Of a DNA stretch of 55,876 nt, positions 1-13,888 are shown one piece after another. The notes beneath the pieces are model-generated. The model had not been told where the DNA came from. It saw nothing but the letters and a program-made list of their open reading frames with translations, and did not search any database. How positions within the stretch are numbered: the stretch's first letter is position 1; every line of letters begins with the position of its first letter. The translations under genes and the position numbers were made by a program. Origin of the DNA: Chara braunii (lineage: Eukaryota; Streptophyta; Charophyceae; Charales; Characeae); contig BFEA01000457.1 of assembly GCA_003427395.1 (NCBI GenBank), forward strand, positions 1,035,029 to 1,090,904, given 5' to 3'.

Positions 1-77
<77 letters not shown>
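1..77. repeat. (CT)n microsatellite
   Basis: An almost perfect CT dinucleotide run opens the window; it probably continues to the left. Short open frames here are only leucine/serine translations of the repeat. Confidence 0.97.
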
Positions 78-80
<3 letters not shown>

Positions 81-440
81 TGCTCACTCACTCCCTCGCT
101 CTCTCATTTGCTTGCTCGCTCTCTCTCTCTCTCTCTCTCAGAGACTTACTTTCTCTCCTTCCCTCTCTTTCTCATTATCACAATCTTTCGCTTTCTACCT
201 CTCTCTCCCCTTCCCTCTCGTTCTGATTATCACACTCTTTCGCTTTCTACCTCTCTCTCTCACTCTCTCTTCTCTCTCTCTATCAATATGTCACTCTCTA
301 TCTATTTCAGTCTCCTTCCTTCTCTCATCAATATGTCTCTCTCTATCAATATGCCTCTCTCTATCAATATGTCACTCTCTATCAATATGTCCACTCGTGG
401 TCAATGGGACTCCAAAATTTCCCCGAAAGGGATAGCGAAG
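78..440. repeat. CT-rich degenerate tract with CTCTATCAATATGT units
   Basis: Pyrimidine-rich continuation of the microsatellite. Between about 283 and 392 a short unit (CTCTATCAATATGT with variable CT padding) recurs about six times, and a unit with the phrase CTTTCGCTTTCTACCTCTCT occurs twice near 185-260. No gene seen. Confidence 0.85.
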
Positions 441-599
441 CTTGGTAAGAAAAAATAGTGAATTCGTGGTTTTGAAACCCGAATTCGTCCTTTGTGTTAC
501 CGAAATCGTATTTTTAAAACCTGAAATGTGATTTCAGGATAACAACTAAGTCTATAAAGTTTTTATTGAAGCCATAAGTTACCGATATTGGAAGTGATA

Positions 600-2298
600 T
601 CAGCTCGTGCATCAAGATTTCGGAATCTTACTTAGTCGTTTTCTCCGCATGTCGTTCGGGATTTCGTTAGGCATATTCGGGATTTCATTACCGAATTCGC
701 ACTTTGGGATTTCATGATTTTACTTGGGCATTTTTTCGAAGACATCCGAATGACATTTGGGATTTCGTCACCGAAATCGCACTTCGGGGTTTCGGGATTT
801 TACTTTGTCATTTTTTGTGAGTCTTATCCGCATGGCGTTCGGGATTTCGTCATTGAAATCGCACTTTGTGATTTCGGGATTTTACCAGGTCGTTTTTGGA
901 AGTCATACTATCCGCACGGCGTTCGGGATTTAGTTACCGAAATTGCACTTCGGGATTTCGGGATTTTACTTCGTCGGTTTTCGAAGTCATATCCGCGCAT
1001 GCGTTTGGGATTTCGTCACAGACATCGCACTTCAGGATTTCCGAATTTTACTTAGTCGTTTTTTCGAAGCATATTCGCACGACATTCGGGATTTGGTTAC
1101 CGAAATCGCACTTCGGGATTTCGTAACAGAAATCGCACTTCGAGATTTTGAAATTTTACTTAGGTGTTTTTCGTGAGTCTTATCCGCACGTTGTTCGGGA
1201 CCGAAATCGCACTTCCGGATTTCGGGATTTGGCTTAGTCGTTTTTCGAAGTCTTATCCGTACGGCATTCGGGATTTCGTTATCGAAATCACACTTCGGGA
1301 TTTCGAGATTTTACTTAGGCATTTTTCGTGAGCCTCATCCACACGGCATTCGGGATTTCGTCACAGAAATCTCACTTCGGGGATTCGGGATTTTACTTTG
1401 TCATTTTTTGTGTGTCTTATCCGCATGGCTTTCGGGATTTCGTTACCGAAATCGCACCTCGGGATTTCGGGATGTTACCAGGTCGTTTTTGGAAGTCATA
1501 TCCGCACGGCGTTCGGGATTTCGTTACCGAAATCGCGCTTCGGGATTTTTGGAATTTTCTTAGTCGGTTTTCGAAGTCATATCCGCAGATGCGTTCAGGA
1601 TTTCGTCACCAAAATCGCACTTCGGAATTTCGGGATTTTACTTAGTCTTTTTTTTTAAGACATATCCGCACGACATTCGAGAGTTGGTTACCAAAACCAC
1701 ACTTCGGGATTTCGGGATCTTATTTAGTCGTTTTCGAGTCTTATCCGCACGACATTCGGGTTTTCGTCACCGAAATCGCATTTCGGGATTTCGGGATTTG
1801 ACTTAGTTGTTTTTTGTGAGTCTTATCCGCACGTTGTTCAGGATTTTATTACCGAAATCGCACTTCCGAATTTCGGGATTTCGCTTAGTCGTTTTTCGAA
1901 GTCTTATCCGTGCGGCATTCGGGATTTCGTTACCGAAATCGCACTTTGGGATTTCGAGATTTTACTTAGGCGTTTTTCGTGAACTTATCCGCACGGCATT
2001 CAGGATTTCGTCACCGAAATCGCACTTCGGGGTTTCGAAATTTTACTTAGTCATTTTTCGTGAGTCTTATCCGCATGGCGCTCGGGATTTCGTCACCGAA
2101 ATCGCACCTCGGGATTTCTACATTTTACTAGGTCGTTTTTGGAAGTCATATCTACACGGCGTTCGGGATTTCATTACCGAATTCGTACTTCGGGATTTCA
2201 GGATCTTACTTAGTCGGTTTTTCAAAGTCATATTCGCTCGTGCGGTTCGGGATTTCGTCACCGAAACTGCACTTCGGGATTTTGGGATTTTACTCTAC
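600..2298 (+). repeat. 81-bp satellite array 1 (linker subfamily 1)
   Basis: About 20 diverged monomers of 81-84 bp in direct tandem; the phrase GGGATTTCGT recurs at 759, 841, 925 and 1007. Each monomer has a core like GATTTCGTTACCGAAATCGC followed by ACTTCGGGATTTCGGGATTTT, then a linker containing TTCGAAGTCTTATCCGCACGG. The core is shared with arrays 2 and 3 but the linker differs, so this is a sister subfamily in plus orientation. Because 81 is 27 codons, long open frames appear by periodicity alone. Monomers are more diverged than in arrays 2 and 3. Confidence 0.92.
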
Positions 2299-3776
2299 TT
2301 TTAAAGATCAGAAATTTTGCAAAACATACTTTCTTACATATAATGATATAACCCATATTATCATTTTTCCGAATGACTCTTTCTTTGCTAAAGCATTTCG
2401 TGTTGCCATTGTGAATGCACTCTCATTTCTGTATTTCGATTCCACTCTCATTTTCTTGCATAAATTAATTGAATACAATATTTTCAATGGGGTTGAAATA
2501 GTATATTGTCCTTGATATGTTGGAAGAATAACACATGAATTGAAAAACCATCGGAGAAAAAAAAAAAAAAAAACAGTTTTTTTCTGTTGGGATCTGTGAC
2601 CATGTTTGTTGGTGTCTACATGTTGTATGAGTACATGTTTGACTGTGTGGGCTCGTGTGAATGTCGTGTGGCCTCTTTCACCATCCTCTCATCTCTATCC
2701 GCCCCTATGCAAATCGTTCTCTGCCCGCTGGGTCCGATCTGTGTGTGTTGAGAATGGTTGCTGTTGTTGTGCTCCTAAGTTTATGTGTGATTAGTTTGTT
2801 GGTTTCTTCCTGTTGTCTGAGTGCATGTCAAATGTCTGTGTGATCGGGTGGGGGTGTGAATGTCGTGTGGACTCTTTCCACCCTCCTCTCATCTCTCTCC
2901 ACCTCAACGCAAGTCGTTCTTTCCCCGCCCCGTGGTCCACTTTTTGCAATAAACAACGAATGTAATGCAAATTCTGCTCTCATAAATTTATTATCTGATC
3001 CTTGGCTCAGTAGGCCATATTAAAAAGAAATAAGAGACAGACAAATGGATAGTAGCATTTATAGGCATCATAACATAATGTTCACCCTAATTTTTTTTTA
3101 TCATTTTGTTGTGTTTGCCCATTCGGCAGGTATGTCTCCTTTCGTTTCTGTCTCAAATGCTACAAAATGAAGAAATTATTGATATGTATGCAAGTATGAA
3201 GGATCCTCTTTGTGGCGTTTTGTTTGACGCAAGTGGAATCAAGAGCAAAGCCATACGAAAGCGGTAGAAAACCAAGTGCCCCATGATGCGGCTGAGGGTG
3301 ATCAACGATGATGGCATAAATAATGATCGTATTGTTCCTCGGAATTCTCTTCTAGTCCTTTCTTGGAGGAGCTCAGCGTCCGACCATGTGGTAACTCTTA
3401 TACGGCGATGTTGCAGTGTGAGGTCATCGCATGTGCCTACTCACCATGTGGCTTAATAAGACTTTTATATATCGAGTGTGAAGTCACAGCGGAAACTCTG
3501 ATAAGGTCATGTTGCAGGTATGACATCACCACGGTCGCTTTTGAGGACCTCACTTTCATACGGCACTTCCCCTGGCGGCCGAGTGCTAGACTGCAGATCA
3601 GATCGACGATCCGACGGTCCACATCTGAGTGTTCGTACTGGACCTAGGTTGAACAGGCCAAGCCAACACTATTTACCCGCTAGTACCAGAGAACACATTG
3701 AGACTTTGTGTTGTGCCAGTTTTGCTTCAGCGCAGCGCTGCTACACCAAACACTAAGTTAGGTGTCATGCAACATT

Positions 3777-3777
<1 letters not shown>
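2299..3777. other. Gene-free sequence between arrays
   Basis: No convincing gene. It holds an oligo-A tract near 2557-2575, an imperfect tandem duplication (listed separately) and short diverged repeats around 3385-3535 built on CATGTGG...GTGTGAGGTCA. Confidence 0.6.
2600..2945 (+). repeat. Imperfect tandem duplication, offset about 199 bp
   Basis: GTGTGAATGTCGTGTGG followed by a CTCTTTC...CCTCCTCTCATCTCT stretch occurs around 2655-2740 and again around 2854-2940, with matching flanks (TGTTGGT...TGTTGTCTGAGT type). Two copies of a roughly 200-bp unit. Confidence 0.75.

Positions 3778-3818
<41 letters not shown>
3778..3818. repeat. (GA)n microsatellite
   Basis: Perfect AG dinucleotide run of about 40 bp. 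Confidence 0.95.
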
Positions 3819-3821
<3 letters not shown>

Positions 3822-6429
3822 ATGACTTCTTGACGTCACAGCTCCAGCTTCAGGCTAGAAGTCTCTAGGAACTCCAAGACGACACCTTACACATCAGGGT
3901 CTCGGTCAGGAGGAAAAAGAGAGTCAATCTTCTTCGCTCCAACTTTCCATCTCCATCTCCTCCTCTACCCCTTTCGGTTATTCCTCTTCTTCTTCTTTTC
4001 TTCTTCACCTTCTTCAACTCATCTATATTCTCTGGTAACGATCAGGGGCAGAAATCAGTGGTAGATGTTAGTGACATCGGCATTGGACCAGTTACCGAAC
4101 AAAGACTCTAGAGGTTATTTTGGGATTGGTATTCAACGACATGGAGATTAAGTATCATCGGCATTTGAGATTCTGTATCGTCGACATTGGGGCTCTATAT
4201 CAGCGACATTTTGAATTTCGTTCGGTGACATTTGAGATTCTATATCGATAAATTTTTTTGTATTCCATATCAGTGGCCATGGCTATTGACTTCATCTTCC
4301 TCCTCCACTTCGTCTCTTCTCCCCCACTTCATCTGTGTATGGTTGTACAGGCCGACGCACTTTCTATGTATGAGCACCAGACCATAACTCACTGATTGAT
4401 GTGTGTGTGTGTGTTTGTATGCAGTCTAGTCATTTGTGAGTCAGTCTATGATTTCAGTCTTCCACTACATCGTAATCATCTTTTGTAATTGATTAATTCT
4501 TGGTTCTCCACTTGTGTTTATTTGCACTAGTATGCAACAGGGGCACTCAGTGCCAACAAATTGAGATAGTAGGCTTGTTCCATTGCTGTCCATATGTATC
4601 TCGGACTATTCTCCATTTGTAACAATGTTCTGAATTGATTAGCAACCTGGGCTACCAGACCCGGACGAGCCCAATTGCCCTGCAGGGCGACCGGGCCAGT
4701 ACGCATGAGACCCTCCTGCCAGGGTCACCCATGCAGGTCAAAAAAACAACAAAAGAAAAAATTGATGCTAGGGTTTTTTTTCACTCTCTGAGAGCTTCCC
4801 AAATTCGGCCTAATTTTAGTTCGTGGTGCACGTCAATTTTATAGGGGAGGGGGGGACGGTTAAGGGTCTTATAGTGGTTTCAAATGAGTTGAAGGATCCT
4901 CCAAAAGGGGGTAATAATCTTCCTTCCTGCTTTTTATTTTTATTTCGATTTCTGTAAACAATATAAAAGTTACTCTCAGCCAAAACTTGTCTTGATTGCT
5001 ATTGTGCACTTTTTTTTTTTTTTTCGGGTTACTGGTAGGGACCCCGGCTGGCCCGGTTGCTCGGCAGATCATTCCGCTCAGGTCCCGTGTCAGCCTTGGG
5101 GACCCGGGCGGCATGGGTGGTACTTCTCGATGCACTTTGGTACGAGGGGAAAAGTGTCAAATGCGTCAAAGTCCGCTAACCCACATCGCGACCAACTTTT
5201 TGTCTTTTGGTAGGCACCGCCAACTATTGTGGCTCGGTAGTGCTGCAGCCCGAAAGTTGTGGAGCACATACGTTTTACACCTGCGGCCGATCTATGGGCC
5301 AAGTACTGGTGGTTTTAGAATTATGGTCGGATGATTACTTACTGACTACTTAGAAAATGTAACTGGGTCACGCCCTAACGGGGCCGCTTAATTAACAGGC
5401 TCGTTTTTATTTTTATTTTTAATTCTCTCTCTTTCAGTTTAAGAACTGTGAAATTCTAAGTATGCTACTGGCCACTTGGCTTGGGTGAGGGCAGATCAGG
5501 CCGCAAAGTCGGGGCCTCGAACCAGACCTAGTCTAAAGTGGCCCTCCAACACTACAAGTCATAGAAATTAACTATTGTTTTTCTACTTTCTCACTCTCCC
5601 AAGTGGAAAGCTAACTCACGCGAGGGAGGACATTTAATAGAGTTGCACCCCGACCGAGGCGCCAGTCTGTTTTTATTTTTTTCTTCATTTTTTTCTTAGA
5701 TATATCTGTCTCGGTTGAACAACTATAATATTATCGGTACATTCCCAGTTACTTGCCTAAGGCGAATGAAATGCAGGCCTCATATGTCAGTTTTCCAAAC
5801 CGATCGTGAAGAGGCCGGACATGTCGCTTTAAAAATCTCGCAATAGTTTTGTTTTTCCACTTTTTCACTCTTCCGATGGAAAGCAAAGTAAAAAAAGACA
5901 AAACATTCATGTAGGTCACACATTTGCCCAACCACCAAAACAATTGTTTTTTTTTTCCTTTTTTCCGTTGTACGTTTTAGTTGAACAATTTGAATATTTT
6001 CAATGATTTTTTTGTTTTTTGTATTTTCCTTTAACCTGTTTCAGTTTAAGAATTATAATACTCTTTATCAGGTTCTTTCTACAGTTGGATATATCGCTTT
6101 ATAGAATCTCGTATTAGCTCAGTAATTCTTTTTTCTGACTAAAGAATATACATATATATATATAAACATAGTTCTATGTAACGATATATATATATATATA
6201 TATAGTTTTTTTTTTTTCTTTTTCAACCAGTTTTAATTTAAATAATTATAACAATCTCTATCAAGATCTTCTAATTTTTTTTTCAAATTATTTTCCTTGA
6301 ACCAATTTCAGTTTAACATTTAAAAAATTGTCTATCTAGTTTTTAATAAAGACACTACACAATGTTCCAAAATTGAAACGTATGTTTTCATTAAATCAGA
6401 AGTTCACCCAATAAAAAAAATAAATTGTT
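3819..6429. other. Gene-free sequence, AT-rich toward the right
   Basis: No gene recognised. There are pyrimidine-rich stretches (3930-4030), a weak repeat built on GAGATTCTRTATCG / CGACATT phrases (4060-4260), and two GC-rich islands (4640-4735 and 5030-5150) sharing ACCGGGCCAG in opposite orientations. T- and A-runs and a 9-bp inverted repeat flank 5470-5543. Small open frames lack family features. Confidence 0.55.
6151..6204. repeat. Interrupted (AT)n microsatellite
   Basis: Two TATATA runs (about 6151-6165 and 6184-6204) separated by AAACATAGTTCTATGTAACG, itself partly palindromic. Confidence 0.9.
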
Positions 6430-9400
6430 TAGGGGGTCTCACTGAGACAAGTATCCCGAGAAGAAACGAAGGTACTTTCGCTAGCGAAACCTTGAATACC
6501 CAAAGAGCTACCAATCCTTGATATACTCAGAATACTTTCAATATCCCGTAGTATATTCTTGCTAACGAAACCCGCTATACCTATCAAGATATAATTCTTA
6601 TCGAGGCTGTAAATTCCTAAAATCCCAAAATGTATTTTCACTACTCAAACCACAAATACCTATCGACATTCACAGATAAGTTAACTAAAATTTTGAAATC
6701 CTAGTGTATTTTCGGTAATGAGACCCCGAACGCCTATCGAGATACAATCCACAGAAAGACTAAGTAAAATCCCGAAACCCCGTAGTGTATTTTCAGTAAC
6801 GAAACTCCGAAAGCCTATTGAGATATAATCCATAAAAAGACTAAGTAAAATCCTGAAACCCCTTAGTGTTTGTTCGGTAACAAAACATCGAAATCCTATC
6901 GAGATATAATCCCTAGAGAGACTAAGTAAAATCATAACGCCCCGTAGTGCATTTTCGCTAACGAAACCCCAAAAGCCTATCGAGATACAATCCCTTGAGA
7001 TACTAAGTAAAATCCCGAAACCCTGTAGTGTATTTTTACTAACGAAACCTCGAAAACCTATCGAGATACAATCCTTAGAAACACTAAGTAAAATTATGAA
7101 ACCCCGTACTGTATTTTTGGTAACGAAACCCCGAAAGCATGTCGAGATAAAATTCAAATAGAAACTTAGTAAAATCCCGAAACCCCGTAGTGTATTTTCG
7201 GTAACAAAACCCCGAAAGCCTATTGAGATATAATCCTTAGAAAGACTAAGTAAAATTGCAAAACCCCAAAGTCTGTTTTCAGTAACGAAACCATTAAAGC
7301 CTATCAAGATATACTCCAGAGAGACTAAGTAAAATCTTGAAACCCCGTAGTGCATTTTCGCTAACGAAACCCCGAAAGCCTATCGAGATATAATCCCTAG
7401 AGAGACTACGTAAAATCCTGAAACGCCGTAGTGTATTTTCGGTAACGAAACCCCGAAAGCCTATCGAGCTTTAATCCCTGGAGAAACAAAGTAAGATCCT
7501 GAAACCCGGAATCGTAATTTCGGTAAAGAAACCCCGAAAGTCTATCAAGATATAATCCTAGATAGACTAAGTAAAATTATGAAACCCCGTAATGTATTTT
7601 CGGTAACGAAACCCTGAAAACCTATTGAGATATAATCCTTAAAAAAGACTTAGTAAAATCGTAAAACCTCGTAGTGTATTTTCCATAACGAAAGCCCGAA
7701 AGCCTTTCAAGATACAATCCCTAGACAGAGTAAGTAAAATCCCGAAACCCCATTGTGCATTTTCGCTATCGCAACCTCGAAAGCCTATCTGGATTTAATC
7801 CCTAGAGATATGAGTAAGATCCCGAAACCCCCTAGTGTATTTTCGAGAACGAAATCCACAAAGCCTATCGAAATATAATCCCTAGAGAGACTAAGTAAAA
7901 TGCTGACCCCGTAGTGCATTTTCGCAATCGAAACCCTGAAAGCCTTTCGAGATTTGATCCCTATAAAGACTGAGTCAAATCCCCAAACCCCGAAGTGTAT
8001 TTTCTGTCACGAAACCCCAAAAGTCCATCGAGATATAATACCTAGAGAAACTTAGTAAGATCCCGAAACCCCGTAGTGTATTTTCTGTAACGAAACCCCG
8101 AAAACCTATAGAGATATAATCCCTAGAGAGACTGAGGAAAATCCCGAAACCCCGAGGTGCATTTTTGGTAACAAAACTCTGAAAGTCTATCGAGATATAA
8201 TCCCTTGAGAGACTTGGTAAAATCTCGATACCCCATAGTGCATTTTTGGTAACAAAACCCCGAAAGCCTATCGTGATATAATCCCTAGAGATACTACGCA
8301 AAATCCCGAAACCCCGTAGTGTATTTTCGGTAATGAAACCCTGAAAGCCTATCGAGATATAATCCCTAGAGAGACGTAGTAAAATCCCGAAACCCTGTAG
8401 TGTATTTTCGGTAATAAAACCTATAAAGCATATCGAGATATAATCCCTAGAGAGACGTAGTACGATCCCGAAACCCCGTAGTGTATTTTTGGTAATGAAA
8501 CCCCGAAAGCCTATCAAGATATAATCCCTAAAGAGACTAAGTAAAATCCTGAAACCCCGTAGTGTATTTTTGGTAACGAAACTCCGAAAACCTATCAAGA
8601 TATAGTCCCTAGAGAGACGTAGTAAGATCCCGAAACCCTATAGTGTATTTTCCGTAATGAAACCCCTAAAGTATATCAAGATACAATCCCTAGAGAGACG
8701 TAGTAAAATCTCGAAACCCCGTAGTGAATTTTCGGTAACGAAACCCCGACAGCCTATCGACATATAATCCCTAGAGGGACTAAGTAAAATTTCGAAACGT
8801 TGTGGTGGATTTTCGCTATCGAAACGAAGAAAGCCTATCGAGATATAATCCTTAGAAACACCAAGTAAAATTTTGAAACCCCATAGTGTTTTTTTTATAA
8901 CGAAAAATTGAAAGCCTATCGACAGAAAATCCAAATAGACTCTTAGTAAAATCGTGAAACCCCGTAGTGTATTTTCAGTACCAAAACTCCGAAAGCCTAT
9001 CAAGATATCATCCTTAGAAAGACTAAGTAAAATCAGGAAACCCCAAAGTGTATATTCGGTAACGAAACCAATTAAGCCTATCAACATATACTCCAGAGAG
9101 ACGAAGTAAAATCCTGAAACCCCGTAGTGCATTTTTACAAACGAAACCCCGAAAGCCTATAGAGATATAATCCCTAAAGAGACTACAAAAAATCCCGAAA
9201 ACCTGTAGTGTATTTTCGAAACGAAACCCCAAAAGCCAGTCGAGATATAATTCCTGGAGCGACTAAGTAAAATCCCGACACCCGTGATTGTATTTTCGGT
9301 AACGAAACCCCGAAATCCTATCGAGATATAATCCTTAGAAAGACTAAGTAAAATTATAAAACCCCGTAGTGTATTTTCGATAACGAAACCCCGAAAGCCT

Positions 9401-12400
9401 ATCGAGATATAATCCCTAGAGAGACATAGTAAAATCTGAAACCCCGTAGTGTATTTTCGGTAACAAAACCCCGAAAGTCTATCGAGGTACAATCCCTAGA
9501 GAAACTAAGTAAAATCCTGAAACACCATAGTGCATTTTCGCTATTGAAACCCCGAAAGCGTATTGAGATGTAATCCCTAGAGAGATGAGTAAAATCCCGA
9601 AACCACGAAGTGTATTTTCGGTAACGAAACCCCGAAAGCCCATCGAGATATAATCCTTAGAAAAACTAAGTAAAATTATGAAACCTCGTCGTGTATTTTC
9701 AGTAATGAAACCCCTAAAGCATATCAAGATATAATCCCTAGAGAGACGTAGTAAGATATTGAAACCCCGTAGTGTATTTTCGGTGTCGAAACCCCGAACG
9801 CCTATCGAGATACAATCCCTAGAGAGACTTAGTAAAATCCTGAAACCCTGTAGTGCATTTTCGCTATCGAAACCCCGAAAGCCTATCGAGATTTAATCCC
9901 TCGAGAGACTATGTAAGATCTCGAAACCCCGTAGCGTATTTTCGGTAACGAAACCCCGAAAACCTATCGAGATATAATCCCTAGAGACACTGAGTAAAAT
10001 CCTAAAACCCGGTAATGCATTTTTGGTAACGAAACCCTGAAACCCTATCGAGATGTAATCCCTAGAGATACTAAGAAAAATCCTGAAACCCAAAAGTGAA
10101 TTTTCACTAACGCAATCCCGGAATCCTATCTATATATAATACTTAGAGAGACCGAGTAAAATCCCGAGACCCTGTAGTGCATTTTCGGTAACAAGACCCC
10201 AAAAACCTATCGAGATATAATCCTTAGAAAGACTAAGTAAAATCCCGAAACCCCGAGATGTATTTTCGGTAACGAAACCCCGAAAGCCTATCGAGATACA
10301 ATCTCTAGAGATACTAAGTAATATCTCGAAACCCAATAGTGCATTTTCGCTATCGAAACCCCGAAAGCCTGTCGAGATTTAATCCCTAGAGAAACTACAT
10401 AAGACTCCGAAACCCCGTAGTGTATTTTCGGTAACGAAACCCCGAAGGCCTATCAAGATATAATCCCTAGAGAGACTTGGTAAGATCCCGAAACCCCGAA
10501 GTGTATTTTCGGTAACGAAACCTCGAAAGTCTATCGAGATATAATCTTTATAGAAACTTCGTAATATCCCTAAACCCCGTAGTGCATTTCCGGTGACGAA
10601 ACCCCGAAAGCCTATCGAGATATAATCCATCGAGAGGCTAAGTAAAATTAAGAAACCCCGAAGTGGGTTTTCGTTAATGAAACCCCTAAACCCTATCGAG
10701 ATACAATACCTAGAGAGACTTAGTAAAATCTCGAAACCACGTAGTTTATTTTTGGTAACGAAACCCGAAAAATCTATCGAGATATCATCCCTAGAGAGAC
10801 TAAGTCAAATGCTGAAGCCCTGTAGTGCATTTTCGCTATCGAAACCCTAAAAGCCTATTAAGATTTAATCAATAGAGAGACTAAGTAAAATCCCGATACC
10901 CCGTTGTGTATTTTCGGTAACGAAACCCCGAAAGCCTATACAATCCTTTGAGAGACTTGGTAAAATCTCGAAACCCCCTTGTACATTTTCCGTAACGAAA
11001 CCCTGGAACCCTATCGATGTAAGTTTCAAAACCCCGTGGTAAGTTTTCGGTAAAGAAACCCCGAAAGCCTATCGAGATATAATCCTTAGAGAGGCTAAGT
11101 AAGATCCCGAAACCCCGTAGTGTGTTTTCAGTAACGAAACCCTTAAAACCTATCCAGATTTAATCCCCGTAGTGTGTTTTCGATAATGAAAACTACGAAA
11201 GCGTATCGAGATATGATTCCTAGAGAGATTAAGTAAAATCCCGAAAACCCGTTGTGCATTTTTGCTATCAAAACCCCGAAAGCCTATCGAGATTTAATCC
11301 CTAAAGAGACTAAGTAATATCCTAAAACCCCATAGACCCGAAAGCCTAACGAAATTTAATCCCTGGAGAGACTAAGTAAAATCCCGAAACCCCGTAGTGC
11401 ATTTCGGTAAGGAAACCCCGAAAGCCTATCGAGATATAATCCCTAGAGAGACTGGGTAAAATCGTGAAACCCCGTATTGTATTTTCGGTAACAAAACCCC
11501 GAAAGCCTATCAACATATTATCCCTCGACAGACTATGTAAAATCTCGGAACCTCATAGTGCGTTTTCGCTATCGAAACCCCGAAAGCCTATCGAGATAAA
11601 ATCCCTAGAGAGACTAAGTAAAATTCCGAAACCCCGTAGTGTATTTTCGGTAACGAAACCCCGAAAGCCTATCGAGATATAATCCCTAAAGAGACTCAGT
11701 AAAATCCCGAAACCGTGAAGTGTATTTTCGGTAACGAAACCCCGAAAATCTTTTGAGATATAATCCCTAGAGAGACTTAATATAATCCTGAAACCCCGTA
11801 GTGCATTTTCAGTAACGAAACCCCGAAAGCCTATCGAGATATAATCCCTACAAACACTAAGAAAAATCAGGAAACCCCGTAGTGTATTTTTGGGAACGAA
11901 ATCTTGAAAGCCTATCGAGATATAATCCCTAGGGAGACTTAGTAAAATCCGAAAACCCCATAGTGCATTTTCGGTAACGAAACCCCGAAAGCCTATCGAA
12001 ATATAATCCCTAGAGAGAGTTTGTAAAATTCTGAAACCCCGATGTGCATTTTTGGTAAAGAAACCCCGAAAGCGTATCGAGATGTAATTTTTAAAGATAC
12101 TAAATAAAATCCCGAAGCCCCGAAGTGTATTTTCACTAACGAAACCCCAGAAACCTATGGAGATATAATCCTTACGGAGACGTAGTAAAATCCCGGAACC
12201 CCGTAGTGCATTTTCGGTAACGAACCCCCGAAAGCCTATCGAGATATAATCCCTAGAGAGACTAAGTAAAATTCTAAAACCCCGTAGTGTATTTTCGGTA
12301 ACGAAAGCACGAAAGCCTATCATAATATAATCTCTATAGAGACTTAGTAAAATCCCGAAACCCCACAGTGTATTTTCGCTATCGAAACCCCGGAAGCATC

Positions 12401-12764
12401 TCGAGACATAATTCCTTGAGAGACTTAGTTAAATCCCGAAAACCCGTAGGGCATTTTCGGTAACGGAAGCCCGAAAGCCCATCGAGATGTATTCCCTAGA
12501 GAAAGTAAGTGAAATCCTGAAACCCTGAAGTGTATTTTCACTAACGAAACCCCGAAAGCCTATCGAGATATAATCTCTCGAGAGACTTTGTAAAATCCTG
12601 AAACCCGGTCGTGTAGTTTCGGTAGCGAAACCTCAAAAGCCTATCGAGATATAATCCCTAGAGACACTTAGTAAAATCTCGAAACCCCTTAGTGTATTTT
12701 CGCTATCCAAACCCCGAAAGCCTATCGAGATTTGATCTCAAGAGAGACTAAGTAAAATCTCGAA

Positions 12765-12820
12765 TTGTTTACGATGTTATAATATTTCATGAAATATATA
12801 GTATCCATTAACCTCTTCTC
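12765..12820. other. Non-satellite interruption inside array 2
   Basis: About 56 bp of AT-rich sequence unrelated to the monomer replaces part of a repeat; the array resumes in phase with ATCGAGATATAATCCCT. Could be an insertion or repair filler. Confidence 0.8.
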
Positions 12821-13778
12821 ATCGAGATATAATCCCTGTAGAGACCAAGTAAAATCTCGAAACTAGGAATTGTATTTTCGGTAACAAAACCTCGAAAGCC
12901 TATCAAGATATAATCTTTAGAAAGACTAAGTAAAATTATGAAACCCCGCAGTGTATTTTCGGTAACGAAACCCCGAAAGCCTATCGAGGTATAATCCCTA
13001 GAAAGACTTAGTAAAATCCCGAAAACTCGTAGTGTATTTTCGGTAACGAAACCCTGAAAGCCGAAAGCGATACAATCCCTAGAGAGACTAAGTAAGATCC
13101 TGAAACCCCATTGTGCGTTTTCGCTATCGAAACCCGAGAAGTCTATCGAGATTTAATCCCTAGAGAGATCAGTAAGATCCCGAAACCCGGTAGGGTATTT
13201 TCGGTAACGAAACCCCGAAAGCCTATCGAAATATAATCCCTAGCGAGACTAAGTAAATCCTGAAACCCCATAGTCCATGTTCGCAATCGAAACCCCGAAA
13301 GCCTGTCGAGATTTGATCCCTAGAGAGACTGAGTAAAATCCTAAGACCCCGAAGTGTATTTTCAGTTAGAAAACCCCGAAAGCCCATCGACACATAATCC
13401 CTTGAGAGACTTAGTAAAATCTCGAAACCTCGTAGTGAATTTTCGTTATCGAAACCCCGAAAGCCTATTGAGATTTAATCCCTGGAAAGACTAGGTAAGA
13501 TCCCGAAACCCCGTAGTGTATTTTCGGTAACGAAACCCCAAACCCCTATCGAGATATAATCCTTAGAGAGACTAAGTAAAATCCCGTAATTCCGAAGTGC
13601 ATTTTCGAAAACGAAACTCTGAAAGTCTATCAAGATATAATCCCAAGAGAGACTTGGTAAAATCTCGAAACCCCGTAGTGCATTTTTGGTAACGAAACCC
13701 CGAAAGCCTATCGAGAAAGAATCCCTAGAGAGACTACCCAAAATCCCGAAACCCCGTAGTGTATATTTGGTAACGAAA

Positions 13779-13888
13779 CCCTGAAAGCCTATCGAGATAA
13801 TCCCTAGAGAGACTACCCCGAAAGCCTATCGAGATAATCCCTAGAAAGACTACCCCGAAAGCCTATCGAGATAATCCCTAGAGAGACT
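13779..13888 (-). repeat. 37-bp truncated monomer amplified three times
   Basis: Three consecutive short units, each CCCCGAAAGCCTATCGAGAT followed by AATCCCTAGAGAGACTA, replace full 81-bp monomers. This is a deletion-derived submonomer that was then locally amplified. Confidence 0.9.

Noticed and set aside
600-2298. CENP-B box in the satellite
   Set aside because: CTTCGGGATTTCGGG resembles the box but the spacing is off by one and the required A is absent.
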